9,551 nucleotides of DNA from contig JANNHY010000321.1 of the NCBI GenBank assembly GCA_031404635.1, forward strand, positions 1 through 9,551, given 5' to 3'. Both the position numbers and the translations under genes were made by a program. The notes below the pieces were generated by a model that was not told the DNA's origin, did no database searches, and was given only the letters and a program-made list of their open reading frames with translations. Source of the DNA: JAENVT01 sp031404635. Lineage in GTDB: Bacteria > Actinomycetota > Acidimicrobiia > Acidimicrobiales > Ilumatobacteraceae. Shown one piece after another: positions 1 to 5,904 of the stretch (within the stretch, counting starts at the first letter, position 1; the number at the start of each line of letters is the position of its first letter).

Positions 1-812
1 CACGGCCCGTAGCCGTGGTGAACGTAGCCGTTGGGCGGCAACCGCTTCTCGTGGGTGCCCCAGCCGAGTTCGGCGGGGGCGATGCCTTCTTCGTAGAAAC
101 CGTCGACCGACCAGGTGTTGACGAACTCGTCGACTTCCTTGGGGACGTTGGTGATCTGGGTGTCGCGTTCGGCGACGTGGATCACCTTGGTGCCGGTCAG
201 CATGGCCAAGGTGTTGTACGCCTCGCCGGCGAGCGCGCTCTCCAACGCTGCCGTATCGGCTGCGAACCCGTCGTGCAGTATGCGTGCGGCGATCTCGGTG
301 AGCGCCTGCTTGGTGAAATGACTGACAAGGCCGGGGTTGGCACCGTGTTCGACGACGGCGGTCGCACCTTTGTTGTCACCCCACCGGGCGATCATCCGGC
401 GCAGGTCCATGTGGCGGACGTAGAGCGTGCGGTCGAGCGGATGGGTCGACGCCATGTCGTCGTACGGATCCCACACCTCGACACTGGTGTTCAGATAGCG
501 CACACCGTGGTCGCGGCACCATTGCAGGATCGTCGGATTGTCGATGTTCCACGCCAGGTCGAGCAGGAGATCGCCGTCCCCGACATTGGCCGAGAGAAAC
601 GCGTTGATGTTCTCCGGCGTGACCCGATCCTGCTGGTAGGTGACCCCGAGTGCGATCGAGCCGGCCACGCGGGCGCGGTTGTCGACCATGTCGACGATCG
701 TGATGTGCTGCGGATCGATCGCCAGATCGCGGATCAGCAGTGGCAACGTGCACTGGGCAACCGACCCGCATCCAAGAACCAGAACCCGAGATGGCACCCG
801 CTGGCCGCGCAT
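1..812 (-). CDS. hss: Homospermidine synthase, N-terminal 270 residues (runs off the window)
   Basis: Enzymes of this family condense two putrescine molecules (or putrescine and spermidine) into sym-homospermidine in an NAD-dependent cytosolic reaction. The reading frame shows a Rossmann start, VLVLGCGSVAQCTLP (residues 10-24), like the saccharopine-dehydrogenase-type NAD domain. It then has three stretches I recognise from the Blastochloris viridis enzyme: GANPGLVSHFTKQAL (157-171), HVAERDTQ (212-219), and FVNTWSVDGF followed by PAELGWGTHEK (230-256). The C-terminal part lies outside the window. The ATG at 812 is the only start codon between an in-frame TGA upstream and the Rossmann motif, and the N-terminal extension before the motif has about the expected length. 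A GGAG lies about 14 nt upstream, inside the end of the 44-codon ORF, so initiation may depend on coupling to that ORF. Carboxynorspermidine synthase is a more distant relative; the listed motifs favour homospermidine synthase. Confidence 0.93.
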   Translation of the reverse strand, partial: MRGQRVPSRVLVLGCGSVAQCTLPLLIRDLAIDPQHITIVDMVDNRARVAGSIALGVTYQQDRVTPENINAFLSANVGDGDLLLDLAWNIDNPTILQWCRDHGVRYLNTSVEVWDPYDDMASTHPLDRTLYVRHMDLRRMIARWGDNKGATAVVEHGANPGLVSHFTKQALTEIAARILHDGFAADTAALESALAGEAYNTLAMLTGTKVIHVAERDTQITNVPKEVDEFVNTWSVDGFYEEGIAPAELGWGTHEKRLPPNGYVHHGYGP

Positions 813-814
813 GG

Positions 815-949
815 TTATTCGGCGTACTCCGGGGTCATCGTTGCCAGCTCGAACTCGAGCGTTTCAGCTTCAGCAGAAACCAGCAACGACTGCCAGTCGT
901 ATGCGATTCCCTTGCGGCCTGACGTCGTTGTCCCGTCGAATACTTCCAT
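815..949 (-). CDS. Small ORF (44 aa) immediately upstream of homospermidine synthase
   Basis: This is an unrecognised acidic 44-residue protein starting MEVFDGTTTSGRKG and ending ATMTPEYAE. It has nine Asp/Glu against two Lys/Arg, no membrane segment and no signal peptide. Three things support it being real. A perfect AGGAGG lies 8 nt before its ATG, stronger than the ribosome sites of most genes here. Its TAA is 2 nt before the ATG of homospermidine synthase, as in translational coupling. The downstream gene has only a weak, distant GGAG of its own, embedded in this ORF. Its codons use more A/T at the third position than the flanking genes, so it may be a leader peptide or a poorly conserved small protein rather than an old housekeeping gene. 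I know no family for it; a role in polyamine-responsive translation or as a partner protein is inference from position only. Confidence 0.68.
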   Translation of the reverse strand: MEVFDGTTTSGRKGIAYDWQSLLVSAEAETLEFELATMTPEYAE

Positions 950-957
950 GACGTGCG

Positions 958-963
958 CCTCCT
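958..963 (-). promoter_or_regulatory. Ribosome binding site AGGAGG of the 44-aa ORF
   Basis: On the minus strand AGGAGG is followed by 8 nt and the ATG at 949. This is a full anti-Shine-Dalgarno match at ideal spacing and is the main argument that the short ORF is translated. Confidence 0.75.
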
Positions 964-997
964 GAAGACGATTGGGGGTGAGATCGGTTCCTTTCTG

Positions 998-1104
998 GCC
1001 GGGCTATCCGGCACAGGCTGACGGACGCTAACGGCGCCGAGCGCATACCACTACTATTTGATTCATCAGGCGGTTTTCCTGCTCAGTCCGTCAGTGCGGC
1101 TGAC
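998..1104 (-). other. Structured leader region with alternative stems, upstream of the small ORF and hss
   Basis: The 170 bp between the acyl-CoA ligase stop and the small ORF holds no gene but has dense inverted repeats. Read on the minus strand: GTCAG (1104-1100) can pair with CTGAC (1094-1090) as a 5-bp hairpin with a 5-nt loop. The same segment, extended to CTGACGGAC (1094-1086), is a perfect 9-bp complement of GTCCGTCAG (1026-1018). The 59 nt enclosed hold CAGG/CCTG (1081-1078 with 1070-1067) and a GCT/AGC pair around a GGCGCC core (1042-1027), so the 9-bp stem would close a three-way junction. GCCGG/CCGGC (1012-998) forms a further hairpin just before the ribosome site. Competing pairings of this kind are typical of attenuators and riboswitches. 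I match it to no known riboswitch class and see no convincing promoter. Chance pairing in GC-rich DNA remains possible. Confidence 0.4.
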
Positions 1105-1119
1105 TACAGCTCAAAACGG

Positions 1120-2673
1120 CTAGTTGACTTGCTTGGTCTCGCCCTCCCAATATGGTTGGCGCAGTTTGAACTTCTGCAGCTTGCCGGTAGCGGTGCGGGC
1201 GAGCGACTCGCGGAACTCGACGATTTTCGGGCACTTGTACCCGGCCAGTTTTGTTTTCGTGTAGGCGATCAGGTCTGGCCCGGTCAGTGTCGACCCTGCC
1301 GTCGTGACGACAAGGGCCATCACCATCTCGCCCCACTTCTCGTCGGGCACGCCGATAACGGCGACCTCCTCGACGTCTGGATGACCGAAGATCGCGTCTT
1401 CGACTTCGATCGAGCTGACGTTCTCGCCCCCGGAGATGATGACGTCCTTCTTGCGATCGCTGATGGTGATGTAACAGTCGGAGTCGAAGTGTCCGCCGTC
1501 GCCGGTGTGGAACCACAGCGGGCCGTCGGGATCATCGCTGGCCGGGCGGATCGCGTCGGCGGTGGCCTCGGGCTGGTCCCAGTATCCGGCCATGACGTGA
1601 TTGCCGCGGGCCAGCACTTCTCCGTCGGGCGAGATCCGCATGTCGACCCCGATAGCCGGGGCGCCGGCGCGGCTGAGCTTGGCCGCCCGATCGGCAGGCG
1701 AGAGCGCATCGAACTCTGCACGTTTGCGGTTCATCGTCAGCAGGGGAGTGGTTTCGGTGAGCCCGTAGATCTGGATGAATTCCCAGCCGAGGTCGGTCTC
1801 GATGCGTTCGATCGTCTGTGTCGGCGGGGGTGCACCGGCTATCACGATCCGCACGCTTCCACCGCCGGGAATCGGTCCGTCCCAGGTAGACGCGGCATCG
1901 AGGATGGCGTTGGCCACGGCTGGCGCGCAACACATCACGGTGACACCGTGCTGCTCGACCCGACGGAGGATCTCGGCGCCGTCGACCTTGCGGATGACGA
2001 CGTGCTTGCCGCCCATGCCGGTGACTGAATACAGCACACCCCAGCCGTTGCAGTGGAACTGCGGAAGGGTGTGGAGATAGACGTCGCGATCGGTGATGCC
2101 GAGCTGCCAACCAAACGTGGTGGCGTTGAGCCAGATGTTGCGGTGTGTGAGTTGCACGCCCTTTGGGCGGGCTGTTGTGCCGCTGGTGTAGTTGATGGTT
2201 GCCGTCGCGTCCTCGTCGCCCACCCACGGTTTTGGCTCGGCGTGGTCCATAGGGGCGTCGCTGTCGGCTCCGATCACATAGCGGCGCTCGCACTGCACAT
2301 CGCCCAGACCCTCGTCGAGCTCAGGATCGACCATCAGCACGCGGGCGCCGCAATGCCCGACGATGAACCGCACCTCGTCGGCTACGAGTCGGAAGTTGAT
2401 CGGTACCAGCACGCGCCCCGAGCCGCTGACGCCGAACAACGCGGTCAGCAGGCGCGCCGAGTTGTGGCTGACGATGGCGACCCGCTCGCCAATGCCGATC
2501 CCCATCGCGTCGAGTGCGGCCGCCTGGGCCCGCGCTCGTGCCGCCATGTCGGCGTAGGTGATTGTCCCCCATGATTCGGCCGGCTGAATCGGCTCGTCGA
2601 TGATGGCGTCGCGATGCGGATAAATCTGCTCGGCGCGGCGGAGGAAGTCGTTGACGGTGAGTGCGACCTTCAT
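1120..2673 (-). CDS. Fatty acyl-CoA synthetase (AMP-binding, FadD-like)
   Basis: The 517-residue product is a member of the ANL adenylating superfamily, which activates a carboxylic acid with ATP and transfers it to CoA. Visible motifs in order are the P-loop YTSGTTARPKG (162-172), QFHCNGWG near 205-212, the substrate/adenylate motif YGLTETTP (303-310), GYWDQPEAT (364-372), FHTGD (388-392), the hinge-side ISDRKKDVIISGGENVSS (405-422), and the C-terminal catalytic lysine in TATGKLQK (Lys498). Length is normal for medium- or long-chain acyl-CoA ligases of actinobacteria. A GTG at 2712 would add 13 residues, but it falls within a perfect hairpin and lacks family-like sequence; MKVALTVNDFLRRAE from 2673 matches the family's usual N-terminus. 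No clear Shine-Dalgarno is seen. It is followed on the same strand by the small ORF and hss after 170 bp. Substrate chain length cannot be told from sequence. Confidence 0.93.
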   Translation of the reverse strand: MKVALTVNDFLRRAEQIYPHRDAIIDEPIQPAESWGTITYADMAARARAQAAALDAMGIGIGERVAIVSHNSARLLTALFGVSGSGRVLVPINFRLVADEVRFIVGHCGARVLMVDPELDEGLGDVQCERRYVIGADSDAPMDHAEPKPWVGDEDATATINYTSGTTARPKGVQLTHRNIWLNATTFGWQLGITDRDVYLHTLPQFHCNGWGVLYSVTGMGGKHVVIRKVDGAEILRRVEQHGVTVMCCAPAVANAILDAASTWDGPIPGGGSVRIVIAGAPPPTQTIERIETDLGWEFIQIYGLTETTPLLTMNRKRAEFDALSPADRAAKLSRAGAPAIGVDMRISPDGEVLARGNHVMAGYWDQPEATADAIRPASDDPDGPLWFHTGDGGHFDSDCYITISDRKKDVIISGGENVSSIEVEDAIFGHPDVEEVAVIGVPDEKWGEMVMALVVTTAGSTLTGPDLIAYTKTKLAGYKCPKIVEFRESLARTATGKLQKFKLRQPYWEGETKQVN

Positions 2674-2701
2674 GGTGGGAATTGTTGCCGATCTCAGCAC
2701 A

Positions 2702-2716
2702 CTCGGTTGCACCGAG
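2702..2716. promoter_or_regulatory. Perfect 6-bp inverted repeat upstream of the acyl-CoA ligase
   Basis: CTCGGT TGC ACCGAG lies 29 bp before the ligase ATG, in the 64 bp between that ATG and the first palindromic repeat. It is also enclosed by GATCTC (2691-2696) and a GAGATC beginning at 2714. It could be an operator or a leader hairpin; no function can be assigned from sequence alone. Confidence 0.3.
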
Positions 2717-2737
2717 ATCTCTCACCACCACCGCCCC

Positions 2738-2780
2738 GCGATGAGAGATGAGCCGCTCGGCGACGCACATCTCTCATCGC
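2738..2780 (+). repeat. 43-bp palindromic repeat, copy A
   Basis: The arms GCGATGAGAGATG and CATCTCTCATCGC are perfect reverse complements around a 17-nt GC-rich centre (AGCCGCTCGGCGACGCA). One further base pair extends the arms at both ends (2737 and 2781), giving 14-bp arms. The asymmetric centre gives the unit an orientation, used here as plus. Copy A lies between the ligase start and copy B. Confidence 0.85.
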
Positions 2781-2799
2781 GATCCGCTCGCGCATTCGT

Positions 2800-2842
2800 G
2801 CGATGAGAGGTGAGCCGCCCGGCGACGCACATCTCTCATCGC
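2800..2842 (+). repeat. 43-bp palindromic repeat, copy B
   Basis: It is identical to copy A except for two substitutions, one in the left arm (GAGAGGTG instead of GAGAGATG) and one in the centre (CGCCCGG instead of CGCTCGG). It overlaps the 3' end of the nuclease-like gene by 7 bp: the TGA stop at 2838-2836 is formed by the repeat's GATGAG. Confidence 0.85.
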
Positions 2843-3789
2843 CGGTCGTCGGATGGAAGTAGCTCGCGGCACCGCTGCTCGAAGACCTTCACCAATCGAT
2901 CGATGGCCAGGTCGAAGTCTCGTTTCAGTGCCGGGCGGGCCACTCGACTGACTCTCCAACCGATGGCATCGCAGGCGAGATCGCGGTCGCGGTCGTTGCT
3001 CCCACCCTGTTCGGTGAAATGCGTCGGGTAGACATCGACCTCCACGCCCCAACGGATGCGGTCGACAGAAGCGTCAAGGCGTATCGGTCCCCATCCCGGT
3101 ACGTCCATCCAACGCTGCGGTCGGAGATCGCGAATGCCGCGCCCGATCAAGGCGGCGACTACCCGCGACTCCCAATGCGATTCAGGGACACCATACCCAG
3201 GACGTTGTTCGAGCACACGAAGGAACCGTCTCGCCCATGGTCGGCCGGGAGTTGCCAGGTCGGCGGCAACTCGCCGCATTGTCTCGGCGGTTCCCATGCC
3301 CTGGCTTTCGACCTGATCGATCACCGAGCGAAGATCATCGTCCGACAGGTGACGGGACAGGTCAACAACGGTCCGAGGTGGAGACGTGAGACGAATGCCG
3401 TCGCTGCGCTCGACGATATGAAGGGGATCGATCATCGCTGTTCGATACGGCCGCAGCCACGGTTCGACGCTCGGGTTGCTTGCTGGTGGCGCAATCACGT
3501 ACACCAGGCCGTCAACTGGCATCCTTCGGTATCCCCAAATGCGTCCGGCGGTGGGGCCTTCAATGATCAATCGGCCCGGTCGTGTGCATGCGGCGACGCA
3601 TCGTCCAAGCTCGTCGTTTGGTACTCCGGGAAAGTGGTATGCGCCGTCGAGCAGGCGCTCGAGAACGTTGTCGCGTACCAGACGCCGGCGCTGCGACCGT
3701 GTCATTCCCAAGCGTGTGAGGTCGGTGGCGGCAAGAACAGTGTGGTGGGAGGCGGCCCAATCCAAGACCGGCCTGTTGAGAGCATTCAT
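2836..3789 (-). CDS. Orphan AbiEi-like / DUF559 (VSR-like) endonuclease-fold protein
   Basis: The 317-residue protein has two parts. Residues about 5-55 (DWAASHHTVLAATDLTRLGM, then RRRLVRDNVLERLLDGAYHF) resemble the winged-helix domain of AbiEi-type antitoxins. Residues about 203-300 resemble the DUF559/VSR-like PD-(D/E)XK nuclease fold: Glu207 in SHWESRVV, Asp239 in PIRLDASV, Glu250 and Asp252 in GVEVD, an RDRD cluster (267-270), and GWRVSRV (277-283). No AbiEii nucleotidyltransferase toxin is next to it, so it is not a classical AbiE pair. The ATG at 3789 is chosen because AGGAGG lies 6 nt upstream; the open frame extends 44 codons further but would then translate copy C of the palindrome. 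Its stop lies in copy B. Proteins of this architecture are frequent and often multicopy in actinobacteria; their function is not established. Nuclease activity is plausible, not shown. Confidence 0.82.
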   Translation of the reverse strand: MNALNRPVLDWAASHHTVLAATDLTRLGMTRSQRRRLVRDNVLERLLDGAYHFPGVPNDELGRCVAACTRPGRLIIEGPTAGRIWGYRRMPVDGLVYVIAPPASNPSVEPWLRPYRTAMIDPLHIVERSDGIRLTSPPRTVVDLSRHLSDDDLRSVIDQVESQGMGTAETMRRVAADLATPGRPWARRFLRVLEQRPGYGVPESHWESRVVAALIGRGIRDLRPQRWMDVPGWGPIRLDASVDRIRWGVEVDVYPTHFTEQGGSNDRDRDLACDAIGWRVSRVARPALKRDFDLAIDRLVKVFEQRCRELLPSDDRR

Positions 3790-3795
3790 CGGCAT

Positions 3796-3801
3796 CCTCC
3801 T
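3796..3801 (-). promoter_or_regulatory. Ribosome binding site AGGAGG that fixes the nuclease-like gene start
   Basis: AGGAGG, then ATGCCG, then ATG AAT GCT. Spacing of 6 nt favours the ATG at 3789; the ATG at 3795 touches the site and is too close. Confidence 0.75.
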
Positions 3802-3888
3802 GTTCGGAGCGTTACGTGAGGGGGAAGCCGTGTGCCGGAACGTATCGCCAAGGTTGCCAAACGGGCTGGCTCGCCGAAAAGATCCGGC

Positions 3889-3931
3889 GCGATGAGAGAT
3901 GTGCGTCGCCCGGCGGCTCATCGCTCATCGC
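3889..3931 (-). repeat. 43-bp palindromic repeat, copy C (inverted)
   Basis: The unit is in the opposite orientation to copies A and B: left arm GCGATGAGAGATG, centre TGCGTCGCCCGGCGGCT, right arm CATCGCTCATCGC with one substitution that breaks one arm pair. It begins 99 bp upstream of the nuclease-like gene start. Confidence 0.85.
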
Positions 3932-3950
3932 AAGCTGGTCGAGCTGTGAC

Positions 3951-3993
3951 GCGATGAGAGATGTGCGTCGCCGAGCGGCTCATCGCTCATCGC
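3951..3993 (-). repeat. 43-bp palindromic repeat, copy D (inverted)
   Basis: This is the reverse complement of copy A with a single substitution (CATCGCTC for CATCTCTC), which it shares with copy C. It ends 39 bp before the chosen helicase start (4033), so it lies in or next to the helicase promoter region. Confidence 0.85.
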
Positions 3994-4032
3994 GCAACCT
4001 GACGCCGGGTGACGGTACCCTGCATGCTCGAC

Positions 4033-5307
4033 ATGCCTGAATATTCCCGCCCACCTGGGGCAGCGCGGCGTCGACGCCGTAAACCCACACCAAGTCCAGC
4101 TCGCATCCAAGTCGAAGCCCCGACCATGACGATCGATCGGGATGCCTACATCCCGACGGCCTTCGTCGACATCGGGGTGCCGACCGAGGTTGATATGGGG
4201 CTCGCTGCGGCGGGATTCACCGTTCCGTTTGCGATCCAGACCAAGGCGATTCCCGTCGCCCTCACGGGTCGCGACGTCTGCGGCAGGGCCAAGACCGGCT
4301 CCGGCAAGACGTTGGCGTTCGGTGTGCCGATGCTCGCCCGGTTGTCAGGCGAGGCCGACACCCGCCGCCCGCTCGCGATGGTGCTCGTGCCGACGCGCGA
4401 GTTGGCGCTGCAGGTCGCCGAGGTGCTTGCACCCGTCGCCGCCGGATGCAACCGCACTGTGCTGGCCGTCTATGGCGGTGCATCGCGTCATCAGCAGATC
4501 GACGTGCTCAATCGCGGCGTCGATGTGATCGTGGCGACCCCGCTGCGGTTGATCGACCTGTTGAAAGAGAATGAGCTCGACCTCAACAAAGTCGAGATCG
4601 TCGTGCTCGACGAAGCCGATCGCATGGCTGACGACGGCTTCACACCGCAGGTCGAATGGATCCTGCGCAAGGTCACCGGCGCCCATCAGACGATGCTGTT
4701 CTCGGCGACCCTCGATGGCGATGTCGGCCATATCGTGCGTCGCTACATGATCGACCCGGTCGAGGTGTCGATCGATTCAGCCACCGACACCGTCGGCACT
4801 ATGCATCACCTCTTCCTCGCTGTCCATCACATGGACAAAGACAAGGTGGTCCAGGCGATCGCTTCCGGAATGGCCAAGACCCTGGTGTTCTGCCAGACCA
4901 AGCGGGGCTGCGATCGTGTCGAACGCTCATTGCAGGACCTCGGCGTGCAGGCGATGGCGATTCACGGCGACCTTGCCCAGGTATCGCGCGAGAAGGCAAT
5001 GCGTCGATTTGCCGAGGGCGAATTGAGCGTGCTGGTCGCCACCGACGTCGCCGCCCGCGGGATCGACATCGACGACATCGGCGTCGTGATCCACTACGAG
5101 CCGGCGCCCGATGGAAAGGACTATCTGCACCGCAGCGGGCGTACCGCTCGCGCCGGGCGCGACGGTTGGGCGGTCACCATGGCCGAGTACAACCAGCACA
5201 CCCAGGTGCGCATCCTCCAGCGAGCGTTGCGACTCGAGGTGGCGCCGCCGATCGAGGTGTTCTCCAACAACGCCAAGCTCAAGCACCTGGCCGACTTCGA
5301 ACTCTGA
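4033..5307 (+). CDS. DEAD-box ATP-dependent RNA helicase
   Basis: The protein unwinds or remodels RNA with ATP, likely in cold response, ribosome assembly or RNA decay. From the ATG at 4033 it has 424 residues. Motifs in order: Q motif FAIQ (66-69), Walker A AKTGSGKT (86-93), PTREL (120-124), TPLR where TPGR is usual (169-172), DEAD (193-196), SAT (224-226), VFCQTKRG in domain 2, ATDVAARG (motif V), and HRSGRTARAG (motif VI, 366-375). It stops soon after the helicase core, without a long C-terminal tail. The start is uncertain: GTG 4009, ATG 4024, ATG 4033 and ATG 4126 are all in frame and none has a Shine-Dalgarno. I prefer an upstream start because residues 12-17 (RRRRRK, five arginines written with four different codons) look like the basic tail common in actinobacterial RhlE-type helicases. 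The minimal form from 4126 has 393 residues. Confidence 0.92.
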   Translation: MPEYSRPPGAARRRRRKPTPSPARIQVEAPTMTIDRDAYIPTAFVDIGVPTEVDMGLAAAGFTVPFAIQTKAIPVALTGRDVCGRAKTGSGKTLAFGVPMLARLSGEADTRRPLAMVLVPTRELALQVAEVLAPVAAGCNRTVLAVYGGASRHQQIDVLNRGVDVIVATPLRLIDLLKENELDLNKVEIVVLDEADRMADDGFTPQVEWILRKVTGAHQTMLFSATLDGDVGHIVRRYMIDPVEVSIDSATDTVGTMHHLFLAVHHMDKDKVVQAIASGMAKTLVFCQTKRGCDRVERSLQDLGVQAMAIHGDLAQVSREKAMRRFAEGELSVLVATDVAARGIDIDDIGVVIHYEPAPDGKDYLHRSGRTARAGRDGWAVTMAEYNQHTQVRILQRALRLEVAPPIEVFSNNAKLKHLADFEL

Positions 5308-5319
5308 CCGCCGTCTTGG

Positions 5320-5904
5320 TCAGTGGAGCCAGGCCGGGCGGCGCTGTTCGAACGTAGTGATGTCGTCGGCGTGCGAGAGCGTGATGCCGATGTCGTCGAG
5401 CCCGTTGAGGAAGCGATGCTGCGTTTGCGGTTCCATCGGGAACGACTCGGCGATACCGGCGGCAGGTACCTCGACACTGAGCCGTTGCACGTCGACGGTG
5501 ATCTCGGTTGCCGGGTCGGCCTCGATCGCCGCCCAGATTGCCTCGACAGTGGCCTCAGGCACGACGACGGGGACGAGCCCGTTCTTGGCACAGTTGTTGC
5601 GGAAGATGTCGCTGAAGCTCGGGGCGATCACGGCGTCGAACCCGCCCTGCTGGATGGCCCACACGGCGTGCTCGCGCGACGAGCCGACACCGAAACTCGG
5701 CCCGGCCACCAGGATTGACGCGCCGACATAGCGTTCGTCGTTGAGCACGAAATCCCGATCGTCGCGCCACGTCGAGAACAGACCCTTCTCGAACCCGGTG
5801 CGCTCGACGAGTTTCAGCCACTCGGCGGGAATGATCTGGTCGGTGTCGACGTCACTGCGCCGCAGCGGCACCCCGCGCCCCGAGACGACCTGTACTGCCT
5901 TCAT
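5320..5904 (-). CDS. leuD: 3-isopropylmalate dehydratase small subunit
   Basis: This 194-residue swivel-domain subunit pairs with LeuC to isomerise 2-isopropylmalate to 3-isopropylmalate in leucine synthesis. Seen in the sequence: SDVDTDQIIPAEWLK (17-31), the substrate-loop motif FGVGSSREHAVWA (71-83), and SFSDIFRNNCAKNGL (96-110), all standard for LeuD, and a length close to the usual about 200. The ATG at 5904 overlaps the leuC stop in ATGA, so translation is coupled to leuC and no separate ribosome site is needed. An upstream extension of the open frame to 6270 merely overlaps leuC in another frame. The gene ends 12 bp from the stop of the convergent helicase, with no room for a separate terminator. 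Confidence 0.97.
   Translation of the reverse strand: MKAVQVVSGRGVPLRRSDVDTDQIIPAEWLKLVERTGFEKGLFSTWRDDRDFVLNDERYVGASILVAGPSFGVGSSREHAVWAIQQGGFDAVIAPSFSDIFRNNCAKNGLVPVVVPEATVEAIWAAIEADPATEITVDVQRLSVEVPAAGIAESFPMEPQTQHRFLNGLDDIGITLSHADDITTFEQRRPAWLH

Larger units (their letters stand above)
2738..3993. mobile_element. Candidate REPtron-like element: nuclease-fold gene between inverted pairs of palindromes
   Basis: The block consists of two 43-bp palindromic units in one orientation (2738-2780, 2800-2842), a single complete gene (2836-3789), and two units in the opposite orientation (3889-3931, 3951-3993). Spacing within the pairs is almost the same: 62 bp start to start on the left, 62 bp on the right. 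The outermost units are reverse complements apart from one base, so the whole 1256-bp block has inverted ends. The stop codon of the gene is contributed by the repeat itself. I see no target duplication outside the block. The arrangement matches known REP/RAYT units in architecture, but the enzyme family differs; calling it mobile is inference. Alternatives are operator pairs bound by the AbiEi-like domain, or genome-wide intergenic palindromes that flank this gene by chance. Confidence 0.45.

Noticed and set aside
15..965. Long plus-strand open frame of 316 codons
   Set aside because: It is antisense to homospermidine synthase and the small ORF, whose minus-strand translation has clear family motifs; the plus frame has no recognisable domain.
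1063..1069. CUGAUGA on the minus strand, as in a hammerhead ribozyme core
   Set aside because: No GAAA segment with the required stems and no cleavage-site helix follow.
950..1119. Intrinsic terminator of the acyl-CoA ligase gene
   Set aside because: Hairpins are present, but none is followed by a run of T on the transcribed strand.
1129..2028. 299-codon plus-strand open frame
   Set aside because: Antisense shadow of the acyl-CoA ligase, a common by-product of GC-rich codon bias.
2836..3789. Complete AbiE toxin-antitoxin system
   Set aside because: No AbiEii-type nucleotidyltransferase is adjacent on either side; neighbours are a ligase and a helicase.
3790..3921. 44-codon N-terminal extension of the nuclease-like gene
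   Set aside because: It translates palindrome copy C (MSRRATHISHR), while AGGAGG with correct spacing points to the ATG at 3789.
2738..3993. CRISPR array
   Set aside because: Only two units on each side, inverted between sides, strongly palindromic over the full length, with a gene between them; no regular spacers and no cas gene.
2730..4000. Target-site duplication around the palindrome-framed block
   Set aside because: The bases just outside copies A and D (CGCCC and GCAACC) do not match; the only shared base pair extends the palindromes themselves.
4066..4079. 14-bp perfect palindrome around GTCGAC
   Set aside because: It lies in the arginine-rich tail of the helicase and is explained by the CGN codons; no second copy in the window.
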